NCBI RefSeq assembly: GCF_002775205.1
Contig: NC_036450.1
Location: 6,384,479 to 6,448,478 of the forward strand
Length of the DNA: 64,000 bases
Reading direction: 5' to 3'
From: Xiphophorus maculatus
Taxonomy: Eukaryota > Chordata > Actinopteri > Cyprinodontiformes > Poeciliidae
Shown in pieces: positions 44,129-53,999 of the stretch. The position numbers were made by a program, and so were the translations under genes. Under the pieces are notes generated by a model. It had not been told where the DNA came from, made no database searches, and saw nothing but the letters and a program-made list of their open reading frames with translations. Each line of letters opens with the position of its first letter. Position 1 is the first letter of the stretch.

Positions 44129-45799
44129 ATGGAGCAGCAGGCGGTTCAGGTGGATCGAGAAACTTTCTCCTGTTCCATCTGTCTGGATCTACTGAAAGAT
44201 CCAGTGACTACTCCCTGTGGACACAGCTACTGTATGAACTGCATTACAAAGTTCTGGGATGAAGGTGAGAAAAAGGAAAACTACCACTGTCCTCAGTGCA
44301 GCACAACCTTCACACAGAAGCCTGACCTGCAGAAAAACACCATGCTAGCAGCTTTAGTGGAGCAGCTGAAGAAGACTGGACTCCAAGCTGCTCCTGCTGA
44401 CCACAGTTATGCTGGACCTGAAGATGTGGCCTGTGATTCCTGCACTGGAAGAAAACTGAAAGCCTTCAAGTCCTGTTTAGTCTGTCTGGCCTCTTTCTGT
44501 GAGAAACACCTTCAGCCTCATTTTGTTTCAGTTGCATTTAAGAAACACAAGCTGGTGGAGCCGTCCAAGAACCTCCAGGAGAACATCTGCTCTAAGCATG
44601 ATGAGGTGATGAAGATGTTCTGCCTCACTGATCAGAAGTGTATCTGCTATCTCTGCTCTGTGGATGAACATAAAGGCCATGAAACTGTGTCAGCTGCAGC
44701 AGAAAGGACTGAGAGGCAGAGAGAGCTGGAGGAGAGACGAGGAAACATCCAGCAGAGAATCCAGGACCAGGAGAAAGATGTGAAGCTGCTTCAACAGGAG
44801 GTGGAGGCCATCAATCGCTCTGCTGATAAAACAGTGGAGGACAGTGAGAAGATCTTCACCCAGCTGATCCGTCTCCTCCAGAAAAGAAGCTCTGAGGTGA
44901 AGCAGCAGATCAGATCCCAGCAGGAAACTGAAGTGAGTCGAGTCAAAGATGTTCAGGAGAAGCTGGAGCAGGAGATCACTGAGCTGAAGAGGAAAGACGC
45001 TGAGCTGGAGCAGCTCTCACACACAGAGGATCACAACCAGTTTCTCCTCAACTACCCCTCACTGCCAGCACTCAGTGAGTCTACACACTCATCCAGCATC
45101 AACATCCGTCCTCTGAGACACTTTGAGGACTTGACAGCAGCTGTATCAGAGCTCAGAGACAAACTACAGGACGTCCTGAAAGACTCATGGACAAACATCT
45201 CACTGATGGTCACTGGGGCGGATGTTCTACTGTCACAACCAGAACCAGAACCAAAGAGCAGAGCTGGATTCTTAAGATATTCATGTGAAATCACTCTGGA
45301 TCCAAACACAGCAAACACATGGCTGAGACTATCAGAGGGGAACAGGAAGGTGACAGTAATGGATCATTATCTGTCTTATTCTAGTCACCCAGACAGATTC
45401 ACTGGATATTTTCAGGTTCTGAGTAGAGAGAGTCTGTCTGGACGTTGTTACTGGGAAGTGAAGTGGAGAGGGGAACCAGTTTCTGTAGCAGTCGCATACA
45501 ATAGTATCAGTAGGGTAGGATCGGGTAATGAATGTGCTTTTGGATATAATGATAAATCTTGGGCATTGCATTGTTACCAAAGCAATAGTAATTTTTGGCA
45601 AAACAACATTTCAACCTCCATCTCAGGTCCAGTTTCCTCCAGAGTCGGAGTGTACCTGGATCACAGAGCAGGTATTCTGTCCTTCTACAGCGTCTCTGAA
45701 AGCATGACTCTCCTCCACAGAGTCCAGACCAGATTCACTGAACCGCTACTGGCTGGAGTTTCGCTTGCAGAATCTGCTGAGTTCTGCAAACTTAAATAA
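44129..45799 (+). CDS. T5: finTRIM/TRIM16-25-like E3 ubiquitin ligase, 556 aa
   Basis: An intact single-exon class-II gene (MEQQAVQVDRETFSC). The ATG at 44129 matches T2. RING about 15-59 ([22 protein letters not shown]), zinc modules about 102-185, coiled coil about 190-302, PRY-SPRY about 383-556. In B-box 2 it has FCLTDQKC where the other copies have FCRTDQKC. The SPRY is the most divergent intact one (VMDHYLSYSS, SGRCYWEVKWRGEP, LHCYQSNSNFWQNN) and ends LAESAEFCKLK, not GSSAEFCKPR. The 3' flank also differs from the common tail, and I see no clear poly(A) signal within about 300 bp. T6 has the same type of C-terminus. Confidence 0.92.
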   Translation: MEQQAVQVDRETFSCSICLDLLKDPVTTPCGHSYCMNCITKFWDEGEKKENYHCPQCSTTFTQKPDLQKNTMLAALVEQLKKTGLQAAPADHSYAGPEDVACDSCTGRKLKAFKSCLVCLASFCEKHLQPHFVSVAFKKHKLVEPSKNLQENICSKHDEVMKMFCLTDQKCICYLCSVDEHKGHETVSAAAERTERQRELEERRGNIQQRIQDQEKDVKLLQQEVEAINRSADKTVEDSEKIFTQLIRLLQKRSSEVKQQIRSQQETEVSRVKDVQEKLEQEITELKRKDAELEQLSHTEDHNQFLLNYPSLPALSESTHSSSINIRPLRHFEDLTAAVSELRDKLQDVLKDSWTNISLMVTGADVLLSQPEPEPKSRAGFLRYSCEITLDPNTANTWLRLSEGNRKVTVMDHYLSYSSHPDRFTGYFQVLSRESLSGRCYWEVKWRGEPVSVAVAYNSISRVGSGNECAFGYNDKSWALHCYQSNSNFWQNNISTSISGPVSSRVGVYLDHRAGILSFYSVSESMTLLHRVQTRFTEPLLAGVSLAESAEFCKLK

Positions 45800-46431
45800 C
45801 AAGATTGTCTTACTTTATTGCTCTGTTATTGGGTCTCTGGTGTCAATATCTGTTCATGTGTTTGACCAGGAATGTAATTGATCATGTTTTTGTGTAATAT
45901 TCATATTGATTTATTTCTTATTTCTCTATTGGATTGTATTCTTATTTCTCTGTTTGTCCACTTCCTGCTTTTGAAGTGGTCTCTGGCCCGCCTGGTGTTC
46001 ACATATGCATTTAGACCACACCAGATTTCACTTCAACCGAACCAAGAATGAGGTTTGTAGGTGGATCAGGATTCAATTGCAAAAAGTTCTCCAAACAAAT
46101 CAGACTTTCTAGGCAAAAGAGCCAAAGTCTCATTAAAGTGGACTGAACAGGGTTAATGTGAACGGAAATATTTGTAGCCTACTCCTTTAAAATATTTTTG
46201 TGCCTACATTTCATAATTATATAAATTACTTGTGTGACCATGTCTAACGTGTGCTACAGCTTTGTGCATCTTTAAAATATTATTTTGTTCATATATCAGC
46301 CTTTGTGGAACTTCTCACTATAAATAAATACGATGTGAACAAACCAGACCATAATGTAACTTGATCTATAGACAGAAATATCAGATGTATCAGACAGTTT
46401 AGTGAAGGTTGTTCTTTAAGTTACTCATAAA
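45800..46431. other. Spacer downstream of T5, no gene recognised
   Basis: The T5 3' flank is A+T-rich and unlike the tails of T1-T4. No open frame, RNA or element end was recognised in it. Confidence 0.5.
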
Positions 46432-47132
46432 CAGTGGTGGGAAGTAACGAAGTACAAGTACTTCGTTACTGTACTTAAGTACAATTTTCATGTATCTGTA
46501 CTTTACTTAAGTAGATTTAATAATGGGTACTTTCTACTTTTACTCCACTACATTTTACAGTAAGTATCTGTACTTTCTACTTCACTACATTTCTACAAAA
46601 GTGTCGCGTTACTCGTTACATCCAAGTCGCACTGCTCTCTTTTTGTCCGTTAAAATATGAAGTTCAGGGACTTTAAGGTGGCGCCGTAAAATCCAAGCAA
46701 TAACGTGACTTAGTGTCTGTTGTCACCCATCGCCTCCCCCTTTACTAGCACGCGGAGCTCCAGACATGCGCAGTGGTTTCCTCTGAGCGGGAGAAGATGT
46801 CTAACTAATCGATAGTAGCTGCATAAATCATAAGATATGACGACATGTAAAACCAGCAGCGCTTCGCTTTCACAGACGGTGGGACTTTGTCCAACTTTTA
46901 GCGTCACTTGGAAGGAAAGCTTAAAGAAAGGTAAGATCTGTGGACGTGATGCTAGCAAAGCTAGCTGTACTGAGACACATGTTGCATCTGCGATGAAAAA
47001 AAGTTGTCACTCATGCGCTGAATTATTGTGTGGATTCAGGAACGATCCGATTCTTCTGGACGGATCTTTACTAAGGTTGATGGGACTGAAGCCTCACTGA
47101 GAGCCGTTCTTTGTTCTTGTATACACTGCAAT

Positions 47133-47184
47133 AGCTATATATAGCTATATATATATGTATATATATACACACACACACACATAT
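47133..47184. repeat. TA/CA microsatellite
   Basis: TATATATAGCTATATATATATG followed by TATATATACACACACACACACA in pieces: a compound (TA)n(CA)n simple repeat. Confidence 0.85.
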
Positions 47185-47355
47185 TTATTTAATTGCCGAA
47201 TAAGTAAAAGTTGAACGTATGAACACAGAGCATGCTCATTGATTGATTTTGTCTCCTGTCATGGTGGCAAACATGCAGTGGGAGGGAGGATGAGAACAGT
47301 CATGGTGCTCCTTCTGCTTGTTGCGCCGTTGGACAGTGTTCATAGTGTTGTTGTA

Positions 47356-47410
47356 ATGTTACAATTACAACTGTAATTGTAACATAGCAATTACAGTTAA
47401 TTGCTATGTT
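47356..47410. repeat. Two overlapping perfect palindromes
   Basis: ATGTTACAATTAC (47356-47368) pairs exactly with 47373-47385 around a 4-nt loop, AACT. AACATAGCAATTA (47381-47393) pairs exactly with 47398-47410 around a 4-nt loop, CAGT. The two 13-bp-stem hairpins share the bases AACAT. Confidence 0.85.
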
Positions 47411-48740
47411 TCATGGTTTAATGGTGCAGACAGTTGTGGTTTCTGACATGGGCAATATGGGCAACCGCCCAGGGCGTTATTTTTATAGGGATGGCAGGCG
47501 ACCTCTGCGGATTGTAGCACAGCAATGAAAGCAAAACAGAATGAAATGAGTTGTAATTGATACTGGTTAAATATATTTCAGCTCTAATTATTTATATCTA
47601 GGTGTTTTTATGGAAATGTGGATCTTTCAGATCAATCTGAGAACCAATTTTGATAGGTGCACTTCATTTTATTGTGTCATGTAGCGCAGGGCGCTGGTCT
47701 TGGTCTCGTGTTCAGTGGTCTTGACTACAACTCTGCTACGTGGCTCCTCGATTGCATGTCTTCCCCCCCACACCTTCGTTCCATCCCCTTTCAGTTGGAT
47801 TTCTTTCTAAATAAATGTCACTAATGAAGTTCATGCTACGTTAGGACAGGAAATAAGATGTTTCCATCCCTGAAATTATGATGCATAGAATCACATATGT
47901 AAGTCTAAACTCTTACAGAGAATAAACACAATAAGAACATGTTTAATCTGTGACATTGTTTATTAAAATGGCACATTTATGATGTATTCAAATTAAATAC
48001 TATCGGCACACTTAATGATATTAGCGATTAGGTTATGTATTCAGCAAATACTTTTACTTTTAATACTTAAGTATTTTTAAAAGCCAGTACTTTTTTACTT
48101 TTACTTAAGTAAAATGTTAATGTGGTACTTTGACTTTTACTTGAGTACATTTTTGCCTGTGTATTGTCAAGAAAATCCGAGCTCATCCCACTTCCCCATG
48201 CTGGAGATTTTAGTTTAACAGTAATAATAAATAAAGTTATCTTTAAAATGAATCACTCAAGTGACATCAAGGCCCAACAGTAGACTTAAGTGTCAATAAA
48301 ATAAATCTGGTTGTGTGTGTTGTTTTTGTCTCATGCAAACTTTGCTTTAATTCTACTTTTCTCTATCTAATCATAAGAAATCATAGTCAGTCAGAAAGAG
48401 TCATTAAACAGGAAAAGCAGGTTTCCTGGAAAAAGAGGAAGTAAGTTCCAGCCTGCAGATTTATAAAAAATAGCTGAGACTATTCCTTATTTTAAAGCAT
48501 GAAAGTTTAAAGAATGAAATCTAAACATTTTGGTAATTTGATAAGATTCAAAGTAAAATACTTATATTAATATTGGTTTACTTGTAATAATACTTACACT
48601 TACATTTGTGGGAACACTTACAAGAAAAACAAGTAACTGTAACTTTAGTATTAAATAATTAGAATCATGGATTATTCTTGGTTTCTTTTCAGAAAAACAT
48701 CTGTAATAACTCACATTAAGATTATAATAAGTATAATTAA

Positions 48741-48872
48741 TAAGTTATGGTTATAAAATCATAAATGAATGATAAATCAGAGAAGCTGAAGAAAATAAAT
48801 GTGATATAAGTTATGGTTATAAAATTATAAATGAATGCTAAATCAGAGAAGCTAAAGAAAATAAATGTGAGA
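48741..48872. repeat. Two-copy 66-bp tandem repeat
   Basis: TAAGTTATGGTTATAAAATC... starts at 48741 and again at 48807 with a few changes. A+T-rich, no gene. The wider stretch 48178-49180 shows no coding content. Confidence 0.8.
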
Positions 48873-49189
48873 TAAATGTGATTTTGACATTGAACTTGAA
48901 ATGGTGTAAAAAGGTGTAATTGCAATTAAACATCACTGATATGTTGGAGGTAGAGAGTAGGTGAAAGGTGAAAGGCAAGGAACTAACAGGAGAGCAGAGA
49001 TGATCAACGCCTTATTTAGAGAGTAGGTGAAAGGTTGTGCAGGCAATGGACAGGAGGTTGAGCAACTCTGAGACATTAGCACAGACATCAGGACATAATG
49101 TCTGTAAGACAGTGATGGATATGAGATCATCTGTCTGAGCAGTCAGCCAATGAAACAAGCCCAGCAACAGTGCTAGCCAAAGAAACCCT

Positions 49190-49958
49190 ATAAAAGGTGA
49201 GTGCAAAAGAGGAACCGTTCGTTGGATCCTCCGGGCAGCTTCGAGCCAAGATCGAGATGGACAAAGAACTCTGCAGCTGAAGAAGAGCCGGGGCCACGGA
49301 GCCGAAGACTGTCCGGCCATGGGGACCAACCCGTCAGCCCTGCAACCTGTGGCTTCGAATCGCACTTCTCTCACCGGCTGGGTTCAGACCCCAAAGACAA
49401 AGATGAAGACAAAGGCAAAGACAAAGAAGAAGAACTGGTGCCTTTTTTCCTGCCAGCACCAAGTCCTGTGTGACCTCACCATCCATGCGGAGAAGAAGCT
49501 CATCAGACCTACAGAGATTCCTGCCTTCGCCGATCAACATCTTCCTCCTGCTGCAACACCTTCTTCATCATCAAGCCAGGTCTGGGGTTCGAAACACCAA
49601 ACTCCGTCCGTCTCTCTCAAAGGTTCCCTTTTTTAGTTCTCAGTGTCAGCAGTAGGGAAAGATAGACTAGATGATTGATTTTACTTATTTGATTATTTCT
49701 GCTACTGAATTAAGCTGTACTGACCCTTGCAAAAATGCTTTACTAATAAAATATTTAGCATAAAGAAAATCTAAAAGATGTTGTGGACATTCAGTTAATG
49801 AGTCACCTTAAAGTTCTTTGATGGTTGTAAAATAGCTGTGATGTTTGATTCTGGAGAGGAAGAAGTTTAAAATGTTTTTAGGTTGCTGGTAGCCCAAATT
49901 TAAAACGTCATCCTTGGGACTCGCCCGAGTCACTAAAACCTACCTGGTTCAATAACAA
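49190..49958 (+). mobile_element. LTR 3' part with primer-binding-site-like motif (retroviral-type fossil)
   Basis: A TATA-like CTATAAAAGG at about 49188 and AATAAA near 49744 suggest an LTR promoter and polyadenylation region. The putative LTR end, CGTCA, at about 49909 is followed by TTGGGACTCGCCCGAGTC, which resembles the TTGGGGGCTCGTCC primer-binding region of class-I retroviruses. The left boundary is not clear (possibly near 48940), and the interior is missing beyond about 49958, where the T6 remnant begins. It is a fragment and broken. Confidence 0.4.
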
Positions 49959-49959
49959 A

Positions 49960-50836
49960 TGCAAGTGGAGTGGAGAGAGTTAGTTTATGTGGCAGTCGCA
50001 TACAAGAGTATCAGCAGAGCAGGATGGGGTATTGAATGTAAATTTGGATTGTGAAGGAAAAATTTAGTAACAATGTTTAAATAAATTTGAATGTACACTT
50101 TATGATATTTTTATTAAAGGTTTGCACTCAGTTGCAGCTCAACAGGATATATGCTCTTCTGACCCTCCTCAAATAAGTGAAGAACAGGGTGTTCAGCAGT
50201 TAGAAATGTGAGACATGGCTAAGGTGATAAGCCTAGGTTGTAGAAATTCAGTTTCTAGTATCTGTTTAGTCATCAGCAGAGAGGCCTTATTGGAGAAACG
50301 CCTAAAGTTGAGCTGTGAATGTGTATGCAACTCTGCTCCACTGGAACTGACAGATAAGTAACGTATAGATTTTTACCTGACACTTGAGCCAGGGGGTGTG
50401 ACTAAGTAATGTGTGATGTATCCTATGTAAATGAGGGGACGTTCAGCCCCAAGTCAGAACTCATCCGATTCTCACTGAGATGTGAGCTTTGTATGTTTTC
50501 TCCATTTGCAAATGTTAATTAAAGCTGTGTTTGTTTTCTCCTAAAGCTGAAGTTTGGTCTCGAATTTTGTGCAACTTAACAGGATATAATGATAAATCTT
50601 GGGCATTATATTCTTTTCAAAACAAGAGTAAATTTTGTCACAACAACATTTCAACCTCCATCTCAGGTCCAGTTTCCTCCAGAGTCGGAGTGTACCTGGA
50701 TCACAGAGCAGGTATTCTGTCCTTCTACAGCGTCTCTGAAACCATGACTCTCCTCCACAGAGTCCAGACCAGATTCACTGAACCGCTACTGGCTGGAGTT
50801 TGGCTTGGAGAATCTGCTGAGTTCTGTAAACTTTAA
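49960..50836 (+). pseudogene. T6: SPRY-domain remnant of a TRIM gene, split by a solo LTR
   Basis: Only the last part of a TRIM SPRY remains. 49960-50049 reads like LVYVAVAYKSISRAGWG IECKFG; 50582-50836 continues YNDKSWALYSFQNKSKFCHN to the stop (GVWLGESAEFCKL). A 532-bp solo LTR separates the two. RING, B-boxes and coiled coil are gone: the left side is cut at about 49958 next to LTR sequence. The C-terminus is of the T5 type. AATAAA lies at 50868-50873. This is the last trace of the array towards the MAM gene. Confidence 0.85.
50050..50581 (+). mobile_element. Solo LTR inside the T6 SPRY remnant
   Basis: It starts TGTGAAGG and ends CTTAACA. The 4-bp target duplication GGAT lies at 50046-50049 and 50582-50585, and the interrupted TRIM reading (TTTGGATATAATGAT in intact copies) resumes directly after it. 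ATTAAAG near 50518 could be the polyadenylation signal. The 4-bp duplication and TG...CA ends suggest a class-I (gamma/epsilon-like) retroviral LTR. The interior was lost by LTR-LTR recombination. Confidence 0.8.
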
Positions 50837-51191
50837 CTGTGAGATTCTCACTGCGAGCTGGTCTGACAATAAAATAAATCCTTGAATTCTTGAATTTTTG
50901 TTGTGTGTGTTTGACTCGGAATATAGGCGATCGTGTTTTTTTGTTTCAGATTTCTCTTGTTTTGTTTTTGGGTTGTTTCTTTTAACAAAATTTATGAGAG
51001 AAATCCTTTGTGATGGGGCCTCATCTAAAGTTATTAAACTTTGGTTGTTTTCAAACCTGATAGTCCAGTGGACTTGGATTGATAGGGAACCAATATTGTA
51101 CCATTTGTTACAGTGTCAGTTGCAGGGGTTCACTTTCACATTACAATAGTTTATGTTTTTTAGTTTATAAAGGAATAGTATTATTGCTCAC

Positions 51192-51291
51192 CTTTTGTCT
51201 TTGTTACGCTTTCCTCACGATCCGTCCGGTCTTCCTCGGGTCTCTCCCTCCTCGGCTGGTCGTCCTCAGAACCCCCTGACCCGCCCGGGAT
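51192..51291 (-). CDS. Candidate exon of an unrecognised minus-strand gene
   Basis: A 100-bp block between acceptor TTCCTCTACAG and donor AAAAG|GTGAGC. It reads IPGGSGGSEDDQPRRERPEE followed by DRTDREESVTKTK, a charged low-complexity peptide. Both splice sites are strong and the sequence is more G+C-rich than its surroundings. No homologue is recognised and no partner exon is certain; it could also be a non-coding exon. Confidence 0.35.
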
Positions 51292-51299
51292 CTGTAGAG

Positions 51300-51858
51300 G
51301 AAACACACAAGGACAAACATTCAAAGGTTCAGAGGCATAAACAATGAAGCACCAAACAATTTTAAAATACTGGATGACATAAAAAGACAATTTTTATGGC
51401 CTCATGGGCGGTTGCCCAGAGCAGCATTAGAAAAGGGGCGGCACAGACATGCCTGACATTAATGTTGTTTCCACGTATCATCTCCAATGTCCGCTGGACT
51501 TCGGGTTGCGCCGTGTCAGCTGAGCAAAGTGAGTATAGGTTACATGATGAGGAAAAAACTACACTAGTTTCAATCCTGCAACTCCTGGAGAAGACTTCCT
51601 GAACATTTAGCATATAAGCTACGTTGAGTTGAAAAGACACAAATGTACGGAAGCCCCTAACTGCCAGAGATAGAAAATAAATTCAGGAGCAGGTTCTTGT
51701 TAAAAACTATACAAAACTCTTTAACATTTCTCATTTCACTGAGATATAAGCTCTGTGTCGTCAGAATGAGATTTATATTAAAGCTAAAATGTGTTTTAGT
51801 TTAAACAAGAAACAGTAAAACATCAACAACTCACGGGAAGTTTGAGTTTCCTCTAGAC
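51300..51858. other. Spacer, no gene recognised
   Basis: Mixed sequence without a convincing gene. Short open frames on both strands (68-92 codons) overlap each other and lack family motifs. Confidence 0.45.
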
Positions 51859-52600
51859 CAGACATGGGCAAACTACGGCCCCCGGGCCATATACGGCCCG
51901 TTAGGCTTTTTAATCCGGCCCGCCGAACCTGTCCAAATTATAGTAAAAACCCATGGATGTGTAAAAACCTCATTCATTTCCCTTTTTTTTAATTCTCCAG
52001 GCAAATGTCAAACAAATCTTTCGCTCATTTTCCCACACTGGCCATGCAGAAGGCCACCCGAAACGTGAAGAAATACTGCAAATCAGGGGCGTGATGTGGT
52101 GGCGCAGGGGGTTAGCATGCCCCACGTTTGGAGGCCTTAGTCCTCGACGCGGACGTCGCAGGTTTGACTCCCGGTCCCGACGACCTTTACCGCATGTCTT
52201 CCCCCCTCTCCACACCCCCCGTCCTGTCTGCCTACTGTAGAAGAAATACGAGCCACTAGCGCCGCAAAAACTCTTCGGAGAAAAAAAGAAAAAAAAAAAA
52301 AAAAGAAATACTGCAAATCACTGGACGACATGCACAGAGAATTCTGCCGTCGGTTCACTGATTTTGAAAAAATTGAAAAGTCACTTCAGCTGGTGTCCTG
52401 TCCCCTGTCACAAGACCCCGAAACAGCACCGCTGCAATGAGCTGCAATTGGAGCTGATCGATCTTCAGTCTGACTCTGTCTCAAAAGAGAAGTTCAGATC
52501 TCTAAAACTGAATGACTTTTACGCTTCACTTAAGGAAGCCACATTTCCAAACCTCCGGAGGACGGCACAGAAGATGCTGGCATTGTTTGGCTCGATCTAC
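51859..52600 (+). mobile_element. hAT-Charlie-type fragment with transposase C-terminal remnant
   Basis: The left end CAGACATGGGCAAACTACGG followed by CCCCCGGGCC is the typical Charlie/SPIN-type terminus. The transposase remnant on the + strand (about 52000-52600, across the SINE) reads MHREFCRRFTDFEKIEKSLQ, SQDPETAPLQ, ELQLELIDLQSD and FYASLKEATFPNLR. This is the hAT C-terminal dimerisation region, as in GTF2IRD2-like proteins. It has several frame changes and lacks its right terminus, ending at a Tc1-type hairpin. Confidence 0.75.
52086..52302 (+). mobile_element. tRNA-derived SINE
   Basis: A 217-bp insertion with an 18-bp target duplication AAGAAATACTGCAAATCA (52068-52085 and 52303-52320) and an A-rich tail. 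The 5' part has Pol III boxes: A-box-like TGGCGCAGGGGGTTAGC near 52100-52116 and B-box GGTTTGACTCC at 52161-52171. The body (CCGCATGTCTTCCCCCCTCTCC, in parts, and AGCCACTAGCGCC) is that of a widespread fish SINE. The long clean duplication suggests a recent insertion. Confidence 0.85.
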
Positions 52601-52654
52601 AGTACAGACCAAAAGTTTGGACACAACTGTGTGTCCAAACTTTTGGTCTGTACT
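52601..52654. mobile_element. Tc1/mariner-type TIR pair collapsed into a hairpin
   Basis: AGTACAGACCAAAAGTTTGG ACACA (52601-52625) and its perfect complement (52630-52654) are separated by only 4 nt. ACAGTACAGACCAAAAGTTT is a known terminal repeat of Tc1/mariner-type elements in vertebrates. The element body is completely deleted. Confidence 0.75.
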
Positions 52655-52704
52655 CAGTTCAGTGGAAGAGCAATGATAGAAACATGATAGAAATGATAGA
52701 AATA

Positions 52705-52707
<3 letters not shown>

Positions 52708-52739
<32 letters not shown>
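52708..52739. repeat. (AT)n microsatellite
   Basis: About 15 AT units between ATAATACAT and TTAATCAAG. The next ~300 bp to 53040 is A+T-rich without recognised features. Confidence 0.9.
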
Positions 52740-52741
<2 letters not shown>

Positions 52742-53047
52742 TCAAGTAATTATTATAAAATTTATATAAAATATAATTATAAAATTATCTACACAAACTT
52801 CCATTTATACATCAAAATAAAAAAGTAAATAAATAAACTCAAGATTATCAAATACCTTTCTTCTTCGTCGTCGTCTCATTCGGCCTGACAGTGAGCTCTG
52901 ATAAAGATCTGTGTAGCTCTTATGCAGTCTTTCTATTTCCCTGATAGTTCGTTTCGGAGCATTTTAATATTGTCAATATTTGGCTCCGTCTGGTAATGAT
53001 TAGATATCTGCGTATTTCCTGATGCTAATTTGATTTAATATTAATCC

Positions 53048-53305
53048 TTAAATCTTCACGATACGCACGTAGCCCGTTCCTACCGGAAGAGGGATTTCTT
53101 CCTCCATGTTTCCGCCCTGAGTAGACCCCGTAGCATCGTTGTTCGGGACGGTGATGCGGGGAGATTTACTAGCTTTAGCCTCGTTAGCCTTGGCGGTTGA
53201 CGGTTTGCTAGCCGGAGCGGAGCTAGCAGGTGTTCTAGTTGGGATTCGGTCTGTAAAGATTTTTGAGAGGATTCCCGACGGTCTTTCATAATCTATATTG
53301 TTCAT
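53048..53305 (-). CDS. Unrecognised small ORF, 85 aa
   Basis: ATG at 53305, stop at 53048. The peptide starts MNNIDYERPSGILSKIF. A low-complexity Ala/Ser/Pro/Lys region follows (ASSAPASKPSTAKANEAKAS), then it ends EEIPLPVGTGYVRIVKI. It is not part of a repeat seen elsewhere in the window. The G+C content is higher than its surroundings and the ordered C-terminal end looks protein-like. It lies 0.7 kb downstream, same strand, of the minisatellite gene. It could be an independent short gene, a terminal exon or a chance ORF. Confidence 0.35.
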   Translation of the reverse strand: MNNIDYERPSGILSKIFTDRIPTRTPASSAPASKPSTAKANEAKASKSPRITVPNNDATGSTQGGNMEEEIPLPVGTGYVRIVKI

Positions 53306-53589
53306 AGTTGCTTTATATGCGAAAAAAATCAATATTTGTTGACCCGGGAGGCTTTAAAAAATTGTTTTTTTTTTCATTTACGAGCTGCCTCCATTTGCTG
53401 CTCTCGCCATTCAACCGGAAGCGGAAGTAGAAAGTTTTGTCGTTTGAATGAGTTTTGTAAGAGTCTTGAACGTTGTATCTCGGCACCTCATTAAAACTGT
53501 TTTTATTTTATTCAAATGAGAAATATATTATTTTCTTTACAATATTGTGAATATTGATCTTTTGTCTCATGTCAAATGTTTCTGACAAA

Positions 53590-53880
53590 TGTACGGATAT
53601 AAAATGAATTGACTACTAAACGAACAGATATAAAATGACTTAACTACTAAACATGAACAGATATAAAATGACTTAACTACTAAACATGAACAGATATAAA
53701 ATGACTTAACTACTAAACATGAACAGATATAAAATGACTTAACTACTAAACATGAACAAATATAAAATGACTTTACTAAACAGGTATAAAATGACTTAAC
53801 TACTAAATATGAACAGATATAAAATGACTTAACTACTAAAAATGAACAAGTATAAAATGATCAAACTACTAAAAATGAAC
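53590..53880. repeat. 33-bp tandem repeat, about 8-9 units
   Basis: Units of the type GAACAGATATAAAATGACTT plus AACTACTAAACAT, with one shortened unit near 53757-53790 and more divergent outer units. It lies downstream of the minisatellite gene. No coding function. Confidence 0.85.
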
Positions 53881-53999
53881 ACAATAGGCTCTATGCTGCC
53901 ATATAACAGCGTCATTATGGACACCAGCAGAATTTAAAGAACAGAAAGATCGATGGGAAATATAAAATATACTAACTATACTAATTTTTCCTGAGTTTC

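Larger units (their letters stand above)
46432..48177. mobile_element. Putative DNA transposon with TACTT/AAGTA subterminal repeats
   Basis: It begins CAGTGGTGGGAAGTAACGAAG, continuing with TACTTCGTTACTGTACTTAAG, a very common fish repeat end. The right side (about 48045-48160) carries the inverted counterpart, rich in TTTACTTAAGTA and ACTTGAGTACATTTTTGCC. The right terminus lacks the expected CACTG-like end, so it may be truncated, and no target duplication was found. The interior holds an 87-codon frame near 46837-47100 of no recognised family, a TA/CA microsatellite and twin palindromes. Superfamily not assigned. Confidence 0.5.

Noticed and set aside
46837-47100. 87-codon frame with a donor-like site inside the putative transposon
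   Set aside because: No recognised domain and no partner exon; not supported as a gene.
52086-52200. tRNA gene suggested by A- and B-box-like sequences
   Set aside because: The boxes belong to a SINE with target duplication and A-tail; no full cloverleaf is present.
53590-53880. CRISPR-like direct repeats
   Set aside because: Contiguous 33-bp tandem units without spacers in a vertebrate genome: a minisatellite.
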